DNA of 41,180 nt from an uncultured Lachnospiraceae bacterium (GCA_949502235.1 CATBDC010000039.1:1-41180), one strand, 5' to 3'. Positions 1 through 7,859 are shown, numbered from the stretch's first letter. Notes: a model not told the origin generated them from the letters alone. Program-made: numbers and translations.

Positions 1-217
1 TCTTATGCAGAAATTTTGCCATTTTGCGTCAAAAAATATTTATAAGTGGCCTAATTTTATACTTGTTTTTGAGGATAAAATATGCTAACATAGCCACAAG
101 CAAGTAATAATTATCTTTCATATGATCTGGATTGTCTAAAATCTGTTATGTCAAAATGTTAATCATTCTTGCTTAAAGCCCAGAATTCATATAACAGCGA
201 AAGAAAGAGGAGTGTTT

Positions 218-1305
218 ATGTGTATGACAAATGTATACCAGAAGCCGGAGAGCGCCGGGGGTGTTTTTGGAGATGTTAAGACCCGGGACGAGGTGCTTGC
301 GCAGATTCAGGGTAATCCGGCGGTCCATGAGGAGTTTTTAAAGCTGCGCCAGAGTTTCAAGAACGGTTTACCCAGTTCTGCATGGGTGTGCGGGGTGTAC
401 AGATGACCTATGATCCGTTTTTTATAAAGATATTTGACGCGGAGATTCACCCGAAGAGACTGTCAAAATTTCTCTCGAAGATACTGGGACGCCGCCTTAA
501 AATAAAACGCATGCTGCCAAATGAACATAAACGGATTACGGACAGGGGATCTCTCCTGATTATGGATATACTGGTAGAGTTTGAAACCGGAGAACTGGCG
601 GATGTGGAAATCCAGAAGGTAGGATACCTGTTCCCGGGACAGAGAGCTTCCTGCTATTCCTCCGATATGGTCATGCGCCAGTACGAAAGGATAAGGAGCG
701 CAAAAGGAGAGGATTTTTCATATAAGGATCTGAAGAAGGTGTACACGATTGTGATTATGGAGAACAGCAGTCAGGAGCTGAAGGCAGTACCGGAATATTA
801 CATTCACAGAGGAAGATGCGAATTCGATTCAGGGCTTAAACTCAATCTTTTACAGGAATTTTATTTTATATCGCTTGATGTTTTTCTCGATATCATGGAT
901 AATAGAGGGAAAGAAGCAAAGATAAGCGAACTGGAAGCATGGCTTTATTTTATCGGCTCGGACAAGGTGGAACATATACAGAAGGTGATAACAAGCTATC
1001 CTTGGTTCGCAGAAATGTATGAGGAGATCGGCGAGTTCCGCCGTCATCCCGAGGAGGCGATAAGGATGTTTTCGGATGCATTGAAGATATTAGACGAGAA
1101 CACTGTGCGGTATATGATTGACGAGATGAAGCAGGAAATAGAGGAAAAGGATGGGACGATAGACGGGCTGAAGGGGATGGTAGGTGAACTGGAAGGAACG
1201 GTAGGTGAGCTAGAAGGGACGGTAAAGGAGAAAGATGGAAAAATAGAGGAATTAGAGAAGATCATAAAAGAACTGCAAAAAGAATTGCAGAAAAAGGTTC
1301 ATTAG
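218..1305 (+). pseudogene. Rpn/PD-(D/E)XK nuclease family 'transposase', frameshifted
   Basis: The protein belongs to the PD-(D/E)XK nuclease family transposase group (PDDEXK_2/Rpn-like), DNA endonucleases linked to recombination and mobile DNA. The nuclease core is visible as MDILVEFETGELADVEIQ (a D...ExQ catalytic signature), followed by conserved YLFPGQRA, SYKDLKKVYTIVIME and ELEAWLYFIGSDK blocks. The C terminus is a Lys/Glu-rich coiled coil. The reading frame is broken: an opening frame from ATG 218 (good GAGGAG ribosome-binding site) runs to about 360 (...FLKLRQSFK). The rest of the protein, beginning ERFTQFCMGVRGV, lies in another frame from 361. Restoring one G in TTCAAGAACGG (TTCAAGGAACGG) rejoins the two parts, so a single-base deletion is the simplest explanation. 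The downstream part alone could start at ATG 382 but would lack the N-terminal helix. A sequencing error is possible. The repeat unit at 1331-1456 lies directly downstream. Confidence 0.8.
1179..1241 (+). repeat. 21-bp tandem repeats encoding coiled-coil heptads
   Basis: Two near-identical 21-bp units (1179-1199 and 1200-1220, beginning GGTAGGTGA) and a diverged third unit encode repeated VGELEGT heptads in the nuclease pseudogene's C-terminal coiled coil. The unit length equals exactly one heptad, so gain or loss of units keeps frame and changes only coil length. Confidence 0.75.
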
Positions 1306-1330
1306 ATTTCATGGAAAGGGACAAGGCAGC

Positions 1331-1456
1331 TGACGGAATCGTCCCTCGAACGATACTCTAACCGTACAGGTGGAAAATTTCAGGGAACGGTGTGACTCGT
1401 AGAAATCACATCGTCCCCTCTTTTTTGAACTATCTATTTCCCGATAGTCCCTTTTT
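1331..1456 (+). repeat. Dispersed repeat unit: CGTCCCTCGAA tag plus GGGAACGG hairpin
   Basis: This stretch matches 3141-3256 closely: the tag CGTCCCTCGAACGATA, then AACCGTAC.GGTGGAAAA, then a hairpin (arms 1383-1395 and 1406-1418, about 12 of 13 pairs) and the trailer ACTATCTATTTCCCGAT.GTCCC. The two hairpins differ by pair-preserving or G.T changes. Here the 130-nt structured core found elsewhere upstream of the tag is absent. The unit fills the gap between the nuclease pseudogene and the 3' end of the M24 peptidase gene. Confidence 0.8.
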
Positions 1457-1498
1457 TCTTACTTCATCCTTATACTATTGCACAAAACAAACGAGTCT

Positions 1499-2584
1499 CT
1501 ACTCCTCCGGAACTACAATCAAGTCCTTCGTATAGTGGTTAAGAACCTCACAGCCGTCCTCTGTAATAATTACAAGATCCTCAATACGTACGCCGATGCC
1601 CTCATCCGGAAGATAGATACCCGGCTCAACAGAGAAGCACTGTCCTACCTGGATAACATCCTCGTTTACAGAAGAAACATCACCAAACTCATGATCCTCA
1701 AGACCGATAGAGTGCCCTGTTCTATGTGTAAAATACTGTCCGTAGCCCTTTTCTTCGATATAATTTCTTGCCGCAAGGTCAACATCGCACATTCTGTTGC
1801 CAGGCTTTGCTGCCTCGATGCCGCGTCTGTTTGCCTCTACTACGATATCATAGATCTCTCTGGCACGGTCGGACACCTCGCCGATAAATACTGTTCTTGT
1901 CATATCTGATGCATAGTTATCCTTGAAAGCGCCGATATCAAGGATTACACAGTCGCCCCGTTTTCCCTTGGAATCATCCGTTACGTGATGCGGGTCAGCA
2001 GCACCCTTTGCGTAAGCCGTAATCGGGTCAAAGGATACATCCTCACAGCCCAGCTCCTTATAAATCTCACGGATCTTCGCGTTAAGCTCTCTCTCTGTAA
2101 GTCCCTTAGCCACCCACGGGATCAGCTTATCCATAGCGATATCATTCAGTCTGGAGGACTCTCTCATGAGCTCTTTTTCCTTCTCATCCTTGACCATACG
2201 GATATAGTCAACAATCGGAGAACCATTTACAAACTTGCTTCCTCCGCCCAGTTCCTGAAGACGAAGAAGGAATCTTGCCGGCCAGGTCTTGTCAATACCC
2301 ATAGCCTTATCCTTCTCCACAAACCTGCTCATAATCTCCACGCCGTCCTCAATGTCATCATACCATACAAGCTCTACGCCAAGATCCTTCTCCTGCGGAA
2401 ACAGCTTGTTAATCACCAGCTTGTGATTCCCATTTACATTCAGATACAGCGCCAGAAGCCTCTCCCCCGGAATAATCCACTTTCCTGTCAGATAGAAAAT
2501 CGCTACAGGGTCAGATATAATCATCTGCGGGATTTCATGCTCTTCCATAGACTTTAAAATTCTTGAAACCTTTCCTTGATCCAT
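1499..2584 (-). CDS. M24 family Xaa-Pro aminopeptidase
   Basis: A cytosolic dinuclear-metal aminopeptidase predicted to remove the N-terminal residue from peptides with proline at position 2. The 361 residues show the creatinase-like N-terminal domain (1-125) and the pita-bread catalytic domain. The expected metal ligands are all present: D216 (LDIGAF), D227 (YASDMTRT), H291 (RTGHSIG), E320 (SVEPGIY) and E335 (VRIEDL). The ATG at 2584 gives a normal family start (MDQGKVSRIL). Upstream on the same strand, beyond the repeat region, lies a PutP-type proline symporter, so the two genes together suggest proline-peptide and proline use, although they are not one tight operon. Whether the substrate is Xaa-Pro di-, tri- or longer peptides cannot be read from sequence. 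Confidence 0.92.
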   Translation of the reverse strand: MDQGKVSRILKSMEEHEIPQMIISDPVAIFYLTGKWIIPGERLLALYLNVNGNHKLVINKLFPQEKDLGVELVWYDDIEDGVEIMSRFVEKDKAMGIDKTWPARFLLRLQELGGGSKFVNGSPIVDYIRMVKDEKEKELMRESSRLNDIAMDKLIPWVAKGLTERELNAKIREIYKELGCEDVSFDPITAYAKGAADPHHVTDDSKGKRGDCVILDIGAFKDNYASDMTRTVFIGEVSDRAREIYDIVVEANRRGIEAAKPGNRMCDVDLAARNYIEEKGYGQYFTHRTGHSIGLEDHEFGDVSSVNEDVIQVGQCFSVEPGIYLPDEGIGVRIEDLVIITEDGCEVLNHYTKDLIVVPEE

Positions 2585-2670
2585 TGTTACCCCAACCTTT
2601 CTTTTTAACTGCTTTCATTATAATCTTCTCCCTGTGAAAAGTCAATGAATAAAGGAGAACGAGCCTCATT

Positions 2671-2706
2671 AACCGTATAGCTGGAAAATTTGCTGTCTAT
2701 ACGGTT
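2671..2706. repeat. Small inverted repeat at edge of composite repeat region
   Basis: Arms AACCGTATAG (2671-2680) and CTATACGGTT (2697-2706) are perfect complements around a 16-nt loop containing CTGGAAAATTTG. The same AACCGTA...GGTGGAAAA wording follows the CCGTCCCTCGAA tag at 1360 and 3163, so this is the minus-strand counterpart of that trailer. Confidence 0.6.
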
Positions 2707-2718
2707 GGAGTACACTTT

Positions 2719-2898
2719 TCGAGGGACGGCAGTTCGGGGCAGTTCTTCCCCACACAGACAGGGCAACGCTCTAGTGAGCTAACGACTAACTACGACTAAG
2801 GCATTCAGGAAAGCCTTCTTGCCTAAGTCTCCGTAAGCCGTGGATCTCACCTCCGCTAAGAACGCCCCATAATGTCTGCTTAGGGGAAGAACTGCCCC
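2719..2898 (-). repeat. Structured dispersed repeat, copy 1 (inverted)
   Basis: Read on the minus strand, a core beginning TAAGCAGACATTATGGGGCG and ending GTCTGTGT is enclosed by arms GGGGCAGTTCTTCCCC / GGGGAAGAACTGCCCC (plus-strand 2883-2898 and 2736-2751) and is followed by the tag CCGTCCCTCGAA (complement at 2719-2730). The core matches copies 2 and 3, but the closing arms are unrelated in sequence and still perfectly complementary. Internal stems also covary (GTGAG/CTCAC here, GTGAA/TTCAC in the others). A 72-codon open frame crossing this region is not a gene. Confidence 0.85.
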
Positions 2899-2962
2899 AA
2901 ACTGCCTGTGCACTGGAAAAATCTCCATCTGTGCTGTTGGAACATCATATTTTCGATGCACA

Positions 2963-3152
2963 GGAAGTTTTAAGATGCCCTTCCTATAAGCAGACATCAG
3001 GAGGCGTTTTTAACGAAGGTGAAATCCACTGCTTACAAAAGACTTAGGAGTGAAGGCTCTCCTGAACTCCTTAGCCTTTGTTAGCGGTTAGTTCACCGGA
3101 GTGTTGCCCAGTCTGCGTTAGGAAGGGCATCTTAAAACTTCCGTCCCTCGAA
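2963..3152 (+). repeat. Structured dispersed repeat, copy 2
   Basis: A 24-bp perfect inverted repeat (2963-2986 with 3119-3142, starting GGAAGTTTTAAGATGCCC) encloses the shared core TAAGCAGACAT...GTCTGCGT. The tag CCGTCCCTCGAA follows at 3141-3152. Copies 1 and 2 lie head to head, so TTCGAGGGACGG at 2719 and CCGTCCCTCGAA at 3141 bound the pair. An additional short inverted repeat (CCTGTGCA 2905-2912, TGCACAGG 2957-2964) lies between the two copies. No coding potential is evident. Confidence 0.88.
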
Positions 3153-3256
3153 CGATATTTTAACTGTACGGTGGAAAAATTTCAGGGGACGGTGTGACTC
3201 GTATGAATCACATTGTCCCCTGTTTTGGACTATCTATTTCCCGATTGTCCCTTTTC
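3153..3256 (+). repeat. Repeat trailer with GGGGACGG hairpin
   Basis: Continuation of the unit described at 1331-1456. The hairpin GGGGACGGTGTGA (3185-3197) / TCACATTGTCCCC (3208-3220) pairs over 13 positions with two G.T pairs. It lies just beyond the putP stop codon and could help end putP transcription, but no clear T-run follows on the minus strand. Confidence 0.7.
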
Positions 3257-3264
3257 TTTCATTT

Positions 3265-4791
3265 CTATTTCTTAAGACTTACGCTTTCGAATTCATCAAT
3301 AATCTTCTGATCCGGTGCCTTGGTTGCAAGGCTTACAATAATGATCATTGCCAGTGAAACTAAGAATGCCGGAAGCAGTTCATAGATATCAAGGATTCCG
3401 CCCATTGGACGAACCATGTATTTCCAGATAAATACCATAGCGCCGCCGGAAACCATACCTGCAAGTGCTCCCTGCAATGTAGTCCGTTTCCAGAACAGGG
3501 CACAGATCATAACGCCTGCAAAAGCAGCGCCCATGCCGGCCCATGCGAAGGATACGATACCAAATACACTGGAGTTAGGATCTCTTGCCAGAAACAGTGC
3601 GATAACTGCTATTGCCAGAATCGTAATACGGGCTACATTCAGCCCCTGCTTCTCTGTCAGCTTCTTGCCCATGAAATCCTGAACAATATTTTCAGATACG
3701 CCGGAAGCTGCAACAAGCATCTGGCTGTCTGCCGTAGACATGGTAGCCGCCAGAATACCGGCAAGGATAACACCGCCGAGAACTGCTGTTAAGAAACCAT
3801 TCTGGCTTAAAATATTGGTAAGTGCAATAATAACACGCTCACTGTCCTCAAGTGGCTCCATCGCTCCTGCATTTACTACCGCAAGGCCTACAATACCGAT
3901 GAAAATAGCAACGCCCATAGCGATTGTTACCCAGATAGAAGCAACACGTCTGGAGAGCACCAGCTTATTCTCGTCTTCAATTGACATAAATCTTACGAGA
4001 ATATGCGGCATACCGAAATATCCGATACCCCATGCCAGAAGTGATACTGCTGACAGAGGTGAATATGGAATTGCCGTTCCCGCAACTGCATCATGAATCG
4101 CGGAAAGTGACAGATATCCTGATAAGGACTTTGCATTATCCATAACTGCACCCATGCCGCCTGCACTGCTCACGCCGAAGGTTACGATAGAAACAAGTGC
4201 GATAGACATGACAATACTCTGAATCAAATCATTGGTCGCAACGGTTGTAAATCCTCCTGCAATTGTATATACGACAATAATAATTGCAAACAAAATCGCT
4301 CCTGTCATATAGTCTAATCCAAATAATGAATTAAAGAGCTTGCCGCATGCCGCAAATCCTGAAGCTACATACGGAACAAAAAATACTACAATAATAACTG
4401 CTGAGATTGCGGTGATAATGTTCTTCTCATCATGGAACCTCTTTGCAAAGAAGGTCGGTACTGTAATCGCGCCGATTTTCTCTGAATAACGTCTTAATCT
4501 TCTTGATGTAAAGAGCCAGTTCAGATATGTACCGATTGCCAGACCTGCCGCGGTCCAGAACGCGTCTGCCAGACCCGTAAGATAGGCAACCCCCGGAAGT
4601 CCCATAAGAAGCCAGCTTGACATGTCGCTCGCCTCGGCGCTCATGGCAACTACCAGAGCCCCCATTCTTCTTCCTCCAAGATAAAAGTCCTCACTGCTGC
4701 TGTTCTTTCTCGCATTATAAGCGCCTACACCAATCAGCAGACACATATACGCAAGAATCGTACATAAGATAATAATACTGATACTACTCAT
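3265..4791 (-). CDS. putP: Sodium/proline symporter (SSS family)
   Basis: An inner-membrane Na+-coupled symporter of the solute:sodium symporter family, closest by eye to PutP (proline uptake). The protein has about 13 hydrophobic segments. The family hallmarks are visible near the N terminus: SSEDFYLGGRRMG, then SAEASDMSSWLLMGLPG, which carries Na+ and substrate residues, and further on the helix with VYTIAGGFTTVATNDLIQS. Length is 508 residues, normal for PutP. I choose ATG 4791 (MSSISIII) because GAGGTG sits 6 nt upstream; an in-frame start 12 codons earlier has no ribosome-binding site. A consensus promoter (4915-4943) and a leader hairpin precede it. The Xaa-Pro peptidase downstream supports proline as substrate, although other solutes are possible. 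Confidence 0.9.
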   Translation of the reverse strand: MSSISIIILCTILAYMCLLIGVGAYNARKNSSSEDFYLGGRRMGALVVAMSAEASDMSSWLLMGLPGVAYLTGLADAFWTAAGLAIGTYLNWLFTSRRLRRYSEKIGAITVPTFFAKRFHDEKNIITAISAVIIVVFFVPYVASGFAACGKLFNSLFGLDYMTGAILFAIIIVVYTIAGGFTTVATNDLIQSIVMSIALVSIVTFGVSSAGGMGAVMDNAKSLSGYLSLSAIHDAVAGTAIPYSPLSAVSLLAWGIGYFGMPHILVRFMSIEDENKLVLSRRVASIWVTIAMGVAIFIGIVGLAVVNAGAMEPLEDSERVIIALTNILSQNGFLTAVLGGVILAGILAATMSTADSQMLVAASGVSENIVQDFMGKKLTEKQGLNVARITILAIAVIALFLARDPNSSVFGIVSFAWAGMGAAFAGVMICALFWKRTTLQGALAGMVSGGAMVFIWKYMVRPMGGILDIYELLPAFLVSLAMIIIVSLATKAPDQKIIDEFESVSLKK

Positions 4792-4863
4792 ATGCTGCAC
4801 CTCATTTCCTTTTCTGTTATAAATCAATCTTTACTCCCCTTATCATGGTACTGGAAAGCAAAA

Positions 4864-4904
4864 AGACAAGGCAGTTCGTATATTTTGCCTACTCCTCCTT
4901 GTCT
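4864..4904 (-). terminator. Terminator-like hairpin in the putP leader
   Basis: On the minus strand AGACAAGG...GGCA and TGCCTTGTCT pair and are followed by TTTTTG. The hairpin lies between the predicted putP transcription start and its start codon, so it could be an attenuator. Alternatively it ends read-through from the feo operon. Confidence 0.5.
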
Positions 4905-4914
4905 GTCTTGATAT

Positions 4915-4943
4915 ATTATAACATCCTGTGAAAATTGTGTCAA
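4915..4943 (-). promoter_or_regulatory. Predicted sigma-A promoter of putP
   Basis: On the minus strand TTGACA (complement 4938-4943) and TATAAT (complement 4915-4920) are separated by exactly 17 nt. Both hexamers match the consensus perfectly. Confidence 0.8.
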
Positions 4944-5008
4944 CGAAAACATTATTTTTTTTAATGATGACATTACATTTTCTTATGACTTATGCCGCCG
5001 GGCGCAAT

Positions 5009-5173
5009 TTATCTGGAAGAATGGGGGCAGTCGCTGTAGCCGCAGCTACAGCCCACACAGCTCCCCGTCTTCTTTTTCTTTTTCCACATACTTCTTATAA
5101 TCAGCGCGACCGCTATAAGGAGTGCGCCTCCTACTGCCGCTGTTGATAACATACTGGCTGCCCCTAATACCAT
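5009..5173 (-). CDS. FeoB-associated Cys-rich membrane protein
   Basis: A 54-residue protein with one N-terminal membrane segment (about residues 3-27), a basic stretch KKKKK (31-35) and a cysteine-rich tail CVGCSCGYSDC. This is the layout of the FeoB-associated Cys-rich membrane protein family, small partners of the ferrous iron transporter in Firmicutes. It starts 16 nt after the feoB stop codon with GAGGAG just upstream of ATG 5173, so it is the last gene of the feo operon. The exact role is unknown in general; the cysteines may bind iron or a metal cluster, which is inference. Its size and position after feoB make the identification secure. Confidence 0.85.
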   Translation of the reverse strand: MVLGAASMLSTAAVGGALLIAVALIIRSMWKKKKKTGSCVGCSCGYSDCPHSSR

Positions 5174-5189
5174 GATTTTCTCTCCTCTC

Positions 5190-7346
5190 TTAAGCTTTTG
5201 CCCTCACACTGGTAATATTCATATGGAAGGAACTGCTCTCCTTATACGGACGGAAAAGCAGATACAGAAAACCAATGAACACCAACAGGGCCGCTATTGT
5301 TCCGACACTGATTCCCGCGCCTGTAAACACCATGCCGAACTGATATATGCAAAGTGATACAAGATACGCAAATACACACTGATAACCAATCGCAAACCAG
5401 AACCATCTTACATTGTTCATTTCTCTCTTAATTGCTCCCATAGCCGCAAAGCAGGGCGCGCAAAGAAGGTTAAATACAAGGAAGGAATATGCGGCAAGGG
5501 CTGACATGCTTCCCGCAAGGGTTCCCCATACTTCTGCGCCATCCTCTGCCACTTCACTGAAGCCGAAAAGAATACCAAAGGTTCCTACCACATTTTCCTT
5601 TGCCACAAGACCTGTAATGGCTGCCACGGCAGATCTCCAGTCGCCCCATCCGAGAGGTGCAAATATCCATGCAAAAGCTCTGCCGATACCAGACAGGAAG
5701 CCATCGCTTAAATCCTCCACCATACCGAATTTTCCGTCTGCAATGCCGAAGCTGGATGTAAACCAGATAAAAATTGTGGATAGCAGGATAACCGTGCCTG
5801 CCTTTTTAATAAAGGACCATCCCCGCTCCCACATGCTGCGCAGAACATTTCCCACAGTCGGAAGATGATATGCCGGAAGCTCCATAACAAAGGGAGCCGG
5901 ATCACCTGCGAACATTCTTGTCTTCTTTAAAATAATTCCGGAACAGATAACCGCTGCGATTCCCACAAAATATGCACTGGGCGCCACCCAGGATGCCCCG
6001 TCAAAAAGAGCCCCTGCAATCAGGGCAATAATCGGAAGCTTCGCGCCGCATGGAATAAAGGTTGTCGTTATAATCGTCATCTTGCGGTCCCGGTCATTTT
6101 CAATCGTTCTGGACGCCATAATTCCTGGAACACCGCAGCCGGTTCCTATCAGCATAGGGATAAAGGATTTTCCTGAAAGGCCAAATTTACGGAAAATTCT
6201 GTCCATAATAAACGCAATTCGCGCCATATATCCGCATGACTCAAGAAATGCAAGGAAAATGAACAGCACGAGCATCTGGGGCACAAATCCGAGCACGGCG
6301 CCCACGCCTGCAACAATACCATCTAAAATCAGCCCCTGAAGCCAGGCCGCACAGTCAATGCTCTCCAAAAATCCTTCTATGGCCGGAGGAATAATCTCGC
6401 CGAACAGCACATCATTTGTCCAGTCCGTCACAAAGCCTCCTACTGTTGAGACAGAAACATAGTAAACCAGCCACATAACCGCTGCAAATATGGGAAGGGC
6501 AAGCCACCTGTTTGTCACAATGCGGTCAATCTTGTCAGAAACCGTAAGCCGCCCTTTCTTTGCCTTCACAAGACAGCTGTCTATAATCGTGCTTATGTAA
6601 TGATACCGCTCATTTGTAATAATGCTCTCCGAATCATCATCCAGGGCTTTTTCTGTCCTTGCAATAAGCTCTTCAACATCTGGAGCATTACCCATTACTT
6701 CTTTTATCTTGTCATCCCGTTCAAATAATTTAACCGCATAGAAACGCTTCTGCTCCTGGCGGATGCCGCTGCCGGACGTTTCAAGTACATTTTCAATCTC
6801 ATCTAATACACTCTCAACCTCTTCGCCAAACTCATGTACCGGCGCTTCCGCGTACTTCTTCTGCGCCGCCTTTACCGCTTTTTCTGCCGCTTCCTTTACC
6901 CCGTCTCCCTTCAGCGCGGAGATAGATACAACATCGCAGCCAAGCTTCTTAGAAAGCTCCCCGATATCAATCCTGTCGCCGGACTTTCTTACAGCATCCA
7001 TCATATTAACCGCCATCACAACCGGGATTCCAAGCTCCATAAGCTGTGTGGTAAGATACAGGTTTCTCTCAAGGTTGGTTCCATCTACAATATTAAGAAT
7101 AGCATCCGGACGCTCCGTAATCAAATAGTTTCTCGCGACAACCTCCTCTAATGTATACGGGGACAAAGAATAGATGCCCGGAAGATCCATAAGAACCGCT
7201 TCCTTATTATCCTTAAGCCTTCCCTCCTTCTTCTCCACCGTAACCCCCGGCCAGTTTCCCACAAATTGGTTAGAACCCGTAAGCGCGTTAAAAAGTGTAG
7301 TCTTTCCGCTGTTCGGATTTCCTGCAAGTGCTATTTTCACTCCCAT
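5190..7346 (-). CDS. feoB: Ferrous iron transport protein B
   Basis: The main Fe2+ permease of the cytoplasmic membrane. The 718 residues comprise an N-terminal G domain with G1 GNPNSGKT (9-16), a switch region VGNWPGVTVEKK, G3 DLPG (54-57) and G4 NMMD (114-117), then a helical GDI-like spacer, then two Gate motifs in a membrane domain. The typical PMLIGTGCGVPGIMASR and LAAYSFLVFNLLCAPCFAA segments are both there. Length is normal for Firmicute FeoB. It follows the two feoA genes with a 24-nt gap and precedes the Cys-rich partner. The shared promoter carries Fur-like boxes, so expression is expected to rise when iron is scarce. Nothing is missing or broken. Confidence 0.97.
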   Translation of the reverse strand: MGVKIALAGNPNSGKTTLFNALTGSNQFVGNWPGVTVEKKEGRLKDNKEAVLMDLPGIYSLSPYTLEEVVARNYLITERPDAILNIVDGTNLERNLYLTTQLMELGIPVVMAVNMMDAVRKSGDRIDIGELSKKLGCDVVSISALKGDGVKEAAEKAVKAAQKKYAEAPVHEFGEEVESVLDEIENVLETSGSGIRQEQKRFYAVKLFERDDKIKEVMGNAPDVEELIARTEKALDDDSESIITNERYHYISTIIDSCLVKAKKGRLTVSDKIDRIVTNRWLALPIFAAVMWLVYYVSVSTVGGFVTDWTNDVLFGEIIPPAIEGFLESIDCAAWLQGLILDGIVAGVGAVLGFVPQMLVLFIFLAFLESCGYMARIAFIMDRIFRKFGLSGKSFIPMLIGTGCGVPGIMASRTIENDRDRKMTIITTTFIPCGAKLPIIALIAGALFDGASWVAPSAYFVGIAAVICSGIILKKTRMFAGDPAPFVMELPAYHLPTVGNVLRSMWERGWSFIKKAGTVILLSTIFIWFTSSFGIADGKFGMVEDLSDGFLSGIGRAFAWIFAPLGWGDWRSAVAAITGLVAKENVVGTFGILFGFSEVAEDGAEVWGTLAGSMSALAAYSFLVFNLLCAPCFAAMGAIKREMNNVRWFWFAIGYQCVFAYLVSLCIYQFGMVFTGAGISVGTIAALLVFIGFLYLLFRPYKESSSFHMNITSVRAKA

Positions 7347-7370
7347 AATTTACATCCTCCTCATATCCTT

Positions 7371-7592
7371 CTACTGTACTTCTATCATCTGGGCATCCGC
7401 TTTGCGCAGTGACAATTCATATCCGCGGACCGTTACCTCCACCGGATCGCCAAGAGGCGCAGCCTTGCGGACAAAAATATCCGTCCCCTTTGTAATTCCC
7501 ATATCCATAATCCTTCTCTTCACCGCCCCCTCGCCGTGAAGCTTCACAACAGATACACTGTCTCCGCATTTTACATCCTTCAATGTCTGCAT
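7371..7592 (-). CDS. feoA: FeoA domain protein (second copy)
   Basis: A 73-residue cytosolic SH3-like protein of the FeoA family, thought to bind and assist FeoB. The family pattern is visible: LKDVKCGDSVSVVKLHGEG, then RRIMDMGITKGTDIFVRKAAPLGDP, VEVTVRGYELSLRKADA. The M-D-M-G-[IL] turn followed by PLGDP is characteristic. It sits 14 nt after the first feoA and 24 nt before feoB. Having two stand-alone FeoA proteins ahead of FeoB is a common clostridial arrangement. Confidence 0.93.
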   Translation of the reverse strand: MQTLKDVKCGDSVSVVKLHGEGAVKRRIMDMGITKGTDIFVRKAAPLGDPVEVTVRGYELSLRKADAQMIEVQ

Positions 7593-7606
7593 GTCCTTTG
7601 CTCCTC

Positions 7607-7816
7607 CTAAACCATAATCTTATTCGCAATACCCTTGCTGACCGCAACACGCGAATCCTTCACCTGGACGATTATATTACCGCCGTTTGCGGATACAATT
7701 TTCACCTGCTCTCCAGCTGTAAAGCCAAGATTCTCCAGAAATCTCCTCACCTCATCCCGGCCGCTGATGCGCTTAATTTCACCGGTTTCACCATTTCTTA
7801 ATAATGTTAGCGGCAC
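7607..7816 (-). CDS. feoA: FeoA domain protein (first copy)
   Basis: A 69-residue FeoA-family protein, first gene of the iron operon. I place the start at GTG 7816 (reads MPLTLLRNGETGEIKRI) because AAGGAG lies 8 nt upstream; a longer frame would begin upstream of this ribosome-binding site, inside the operator. The fold markers are FLENLGFTAGEQVKIVSANGGNIIVQV and a closing VSKGIANKI. It differs enough from the second FeoA to be an old paralogue rather than a recent duplicate. It is probably an accessory of FeoB. Confidence 0.9.
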   Translation of the reverse strand: MPLTLLRNGETGEIKRISGRDEVRRFLENLGFTAGEQVKIVSANGGNIIVQVKDSRVAVSKGIANKIMV

Positions 7817-7834
7817 TATAATCACTCCTTTTTT

Positions 7835-7853
7835 GATATTGATTATCATTTAC
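7835..7853. promoter_or_regulatory. Fur box 1 of the feo operon
   Basis: GATATTGATTATCATTTAC matches the 19-bp Fur consensus at about 15 positions. It lies between the -10 element and the first feoA start codon, covering the likely transcription start. A bound Fur repressor would block initiation. Confidence 0.75.
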
Positions 7854-7859
7854 GTTAGT

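Noticed and set aside
2779-2997. 72-codon minus-strand open frame between the peptidase and putP genes
   Set aside because: It lies wholly in the inverted structured repeats, has no ribosome-binding site, and its sequence is explained by the stem arms.
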